Shown one piece after another: positions 62,665-64,000 of a DNA stretch of 64,000 nucleotides. The DNA comes from CAVXJN01 sp963762165. Lineage in GTDB: Bacteria > Pseudomonadota > Gammaproteobacteria > JASBUN01. Position 1 is the stretch's first letter; each line of letters starts with the position of its first letter. The notes beneath the pieces are model-generated. The model did not search any database, was not told the origin of the DNA, and saw only the letters and a list, made by a program, of their open reading frames with translations. The stretch lies in assembly GCA_963762165.1 (NCBI GenBank), contig CAVXJN010000003.1, positions 682,001 to 746,000 of the forward strand. Reading direction: 5' to 3'. A program made the translations under genes and the position numbers.

Positions 62665-63531
62665 ATGTCTGAAGCACACGGTGGATATTACCTGCCGGCG
62701 CCAAGCTTTTGGCCGCTTGTCGGGTCAATCGGGCTGTTTCTGACCACCGGCGGGTTTGCCTATTTTCTGGTGGAGGGCGGAACCAGCTGGATCATGATCG
62801 CGGGTCTGTTGGTCATCGCGTTCATGTTGTTCGGCTGGTTCGGCACTGTAATCAAGGAAAGCCTGTCCGGCGCCTACAACGCACAGGTCGATCGCTCGTT
62901 CCGGATGGGGATGGCGTGGTTCATTTTCTCAGAAGTGATGTTTTTCGGCGCCTTCTTCGGCGCGTTGTTCTATATCCGCATGTTCTCCGTGCCCTGGCTG
63001 GGCGGTGCCGGCAACAACTACTCGACCCATGAATGGCTGTACCCGGCGTTTTCCGCTGCCTGGCCTACCTCCGGTCCCGGAGAAGTCGGCGGCGGATTCA
63101 CGGTCATGGACGCCTGGGGCATTCCGGCATTGAATACCCTAATCCTGCTCAGCTCAGGCGTGACCGTGACGTGGGCCCATTGGGGTCTGAAGAAAGGTAG
63201 CCGCAGTCAGTTGGTGCTGGGATTGTTGGCCACGGTTATTCTCGGCTTTACCTTTTTGGGCTTTCAGGCTTTCGAATACCATCACGCGTACACCGAAATG
63301 GGCCTGACCCTGAAGGACGGTGCCTACGGCAATACCTTCTACATGCTGACCGGGTTTCACGGTCTACACGTGACCATCGGCGCCATGATGCTGCTGGTCA
63401 TCATGTTGCGTTCCATGAAAGGGCATTTTTCCGAACACCATCACTTCGCCTTCGAAGCTGCCGCATGGTATTGGCACTTCGTGGACGTCGTATGGCTGGG
63501 GTTGTTTATTTTCGTTTACTGGTTGGTTTGA
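62665..63531 (+). CDS. coxC: Cytochrome c oxidase subunit III
   Basis: 288 residues with seven membrane spans. Family blocks: YYLPAPSFWPLVGSIGLF, FGTVIKESLSGAYNAQVDRSFRMGMAWFIFSEVMFFGAFFGALFYIR, LNTLILLSSGVTVTWAHW, FYMLTGFHGLHVTIGAMMLL and the final HHHFAFEAAAWYWHFVDVVWLGLFIFVYW. It supports subunit I. SD GAGAGGA lies before the ATG. Confidence 0.96.
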   Translation: MSEAHGGYYLPAPSFWPLVGSIGLFLTTGGFAYFLVEGGTSWIMIAGLLVIAFMLFGWFGTVIKESLSGAYNAQVDRSFRMGMAWFIFSEVMFFGAFFGALFYIRMFSVPWLGGAGNNYSTHEWLYPAFSAAWPTSGPGEVGGGFTVMDAWGIPALNTLILLSSGVTVTWAHWGLKKGSRSQLVLGLLATVILGFTFLGFQAFEYHHAYTEMGLTLKDGAYGNTFYMLTGFHGLHVTIGAMMLLVIMLRSMKGHFSEHHHFAFEAAAWYWHFVDVVWLGLFIFVYWLV

Positions 63532-63684
63532 GCGATTCGATATTCCGGGTTCGATGCGAGGCGCCACGATTCTCGCGTACTCGCACGCGACCGAATCCGG
63601 AGTTTCAATCGAAGGCAGTCGGACTAGATCTGAAATCGCGAACCGCCAATCGCGGCAATAACGCACACCGACTCGCGACAGCGT

Positions 63685-63891
63685 TCAAACGGGTGGATGG
63701 GGCTGAATCCACCCGGTGGCGGCGCCGATCAGCAGCAGAATGAACAACGCGAGTGACAGGCCTATGCGCCAAGTAAGGGATTTGACCGTGCGGGTCGATT
63801 GTCCCTTGTCCCGGATCAGGAAATAGAGCCCCGAAAACAGCGTGCTCAGGATAATCAGCAGTAACAGAACGACCAGAGATTTGAACAGCAT
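63685..63891 (-). CDS. DUF2909 twin-transmembrane protein
   Basis: 68 residues from the ATG at 63891. Two spans (LFKSLVVLLLLIILSTLFSGLYFLI and GLSLALFILLLIGAATGWI) joined by a basic loop RDKGQSTRTVKSLTWR. This twin-span protein is a regular neighbour of cytochrome oxidase subunit III and SURF1 genes in gammaproteobacteria. A SURF1 gene would be expected to begin near the right edge, but I cannot confirm one in the last 100 bp. Confidence 0.8.
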   Translation of the reverse strand: MLFKSLVVLLLLIILSTLFSGLYFLIRDKGQSTRTVKSLTWRIGLSLALFILLLIGAATGWIQPHPPV

Positions 63892-64000
63892 GATGAACCG
63901 CGCGAAGGGAGCTTGAAGTGGCAGTATAGCAGTGTGACGGTAGCCGGCGACAGCCATGGTGGTGCACTCCGGCGCCCATGTACGATGGTTACCCGATGCG

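Overview
The window reads as about 64 kb of chromosome from a high-GC gammaproteobacterium. The evidence is the mix of gammaproteobacterial housekeeping genes (greB-cmoA-cmoB, tex, rnd, rdgC, yheU, cbpA-cbpM, yadGH-type ABC genes, fumC, fbaB, fpr) together with a HiPIP-type iron-sulfur protein, a DsrC-family protein, cytochromes c and b561 and a caa3-type cytochrome c oxidase. That mix suggests a Chromatiales/Ectothiorhodospiraceae-like chemotroph, but the placement is inference. I see no rRNA, tRNA, CRISPR array, insertion sequence or prophage.

Layout. 0.1-6.3 kb: greB-cmoAB operon, a dienelactone hydrolase gene broken by three frame changes, a DUF3135 gene and tex. 6.4-6.6 kb: a near-consensus sigma-54 promoter followed about 70 bp later by a strong terminator, which together predict a small RNA. 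6.6-17.6 kb: cytochrome b561, PutP, a DsrE-like protein, a periplasmic thioredoxin-like protein, a MATE pump, a (frameshifted) hemerythrin, an SH3/coiled-coil membrane protein, a PpiC foldase, YceI, an OmpA-type lipoprotein, a TraR/DksA-type protein, cbpA-cbpM and a HiPIP. 17.8-30.7 kb: a PDC sensor-yheU-unknown cluster, an ABC exporter, a diguanylate cyclase, a DsbA-family protein, tandem Slp lipoproteins, a lipoamide dehydrogenase-like enzyme, RNase D and a three-gene vWA/coiled-coil/DUF502 operon. 30.7-45.6 kb: fumC, small conserved proteins, rdgC, cytochrome c, MgtE with a membrane-less MgtE-like partner, an MscS-type channel, a cysteine-free DsrC homologue, an ABC-F protein, a RibD-like reductase with a 39-residue upstream ORF, an HDOD protein, FbaB, Fpr and a TetR regulator.

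45.7-51.1 kb is the most interesting region. A histidine kinase and an NtrC-family sigma-54 activator are followed by an envelope operon: an OmpA-family protein, a triple-BON protein, a DUF3096 membrane peptide and a small lipoprotein. Both the kinase gene and the OmpA gene carry a sigma-54 promoter. About 62-65 bp upstream of each promoter lies a tandem pair of nearly identical GGG-N7-CCCC boxes spaced 22-23 bp. This looks like a self-contained, autoregulated sigma-54 envelope-response regulon.

51.1-58.2 kb holds a phosphodiesterase, comF and a biotin operon (small membrane protein-bioB-F-H-C-D) behind a BirA-type operator. 58.5-63.9 kb holds a DUF2244 gene and the caa3 oxidase cluster (coxB-ctaD-small protein-cox11-coxC-DUF2909).

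Three genes (dienelactone hydrolase, hemerythrin, cox11) need single extra bases removed to be read through. All five events are in the same direction, so sequencing or assembly error is at least as likely as true pseudogenes.
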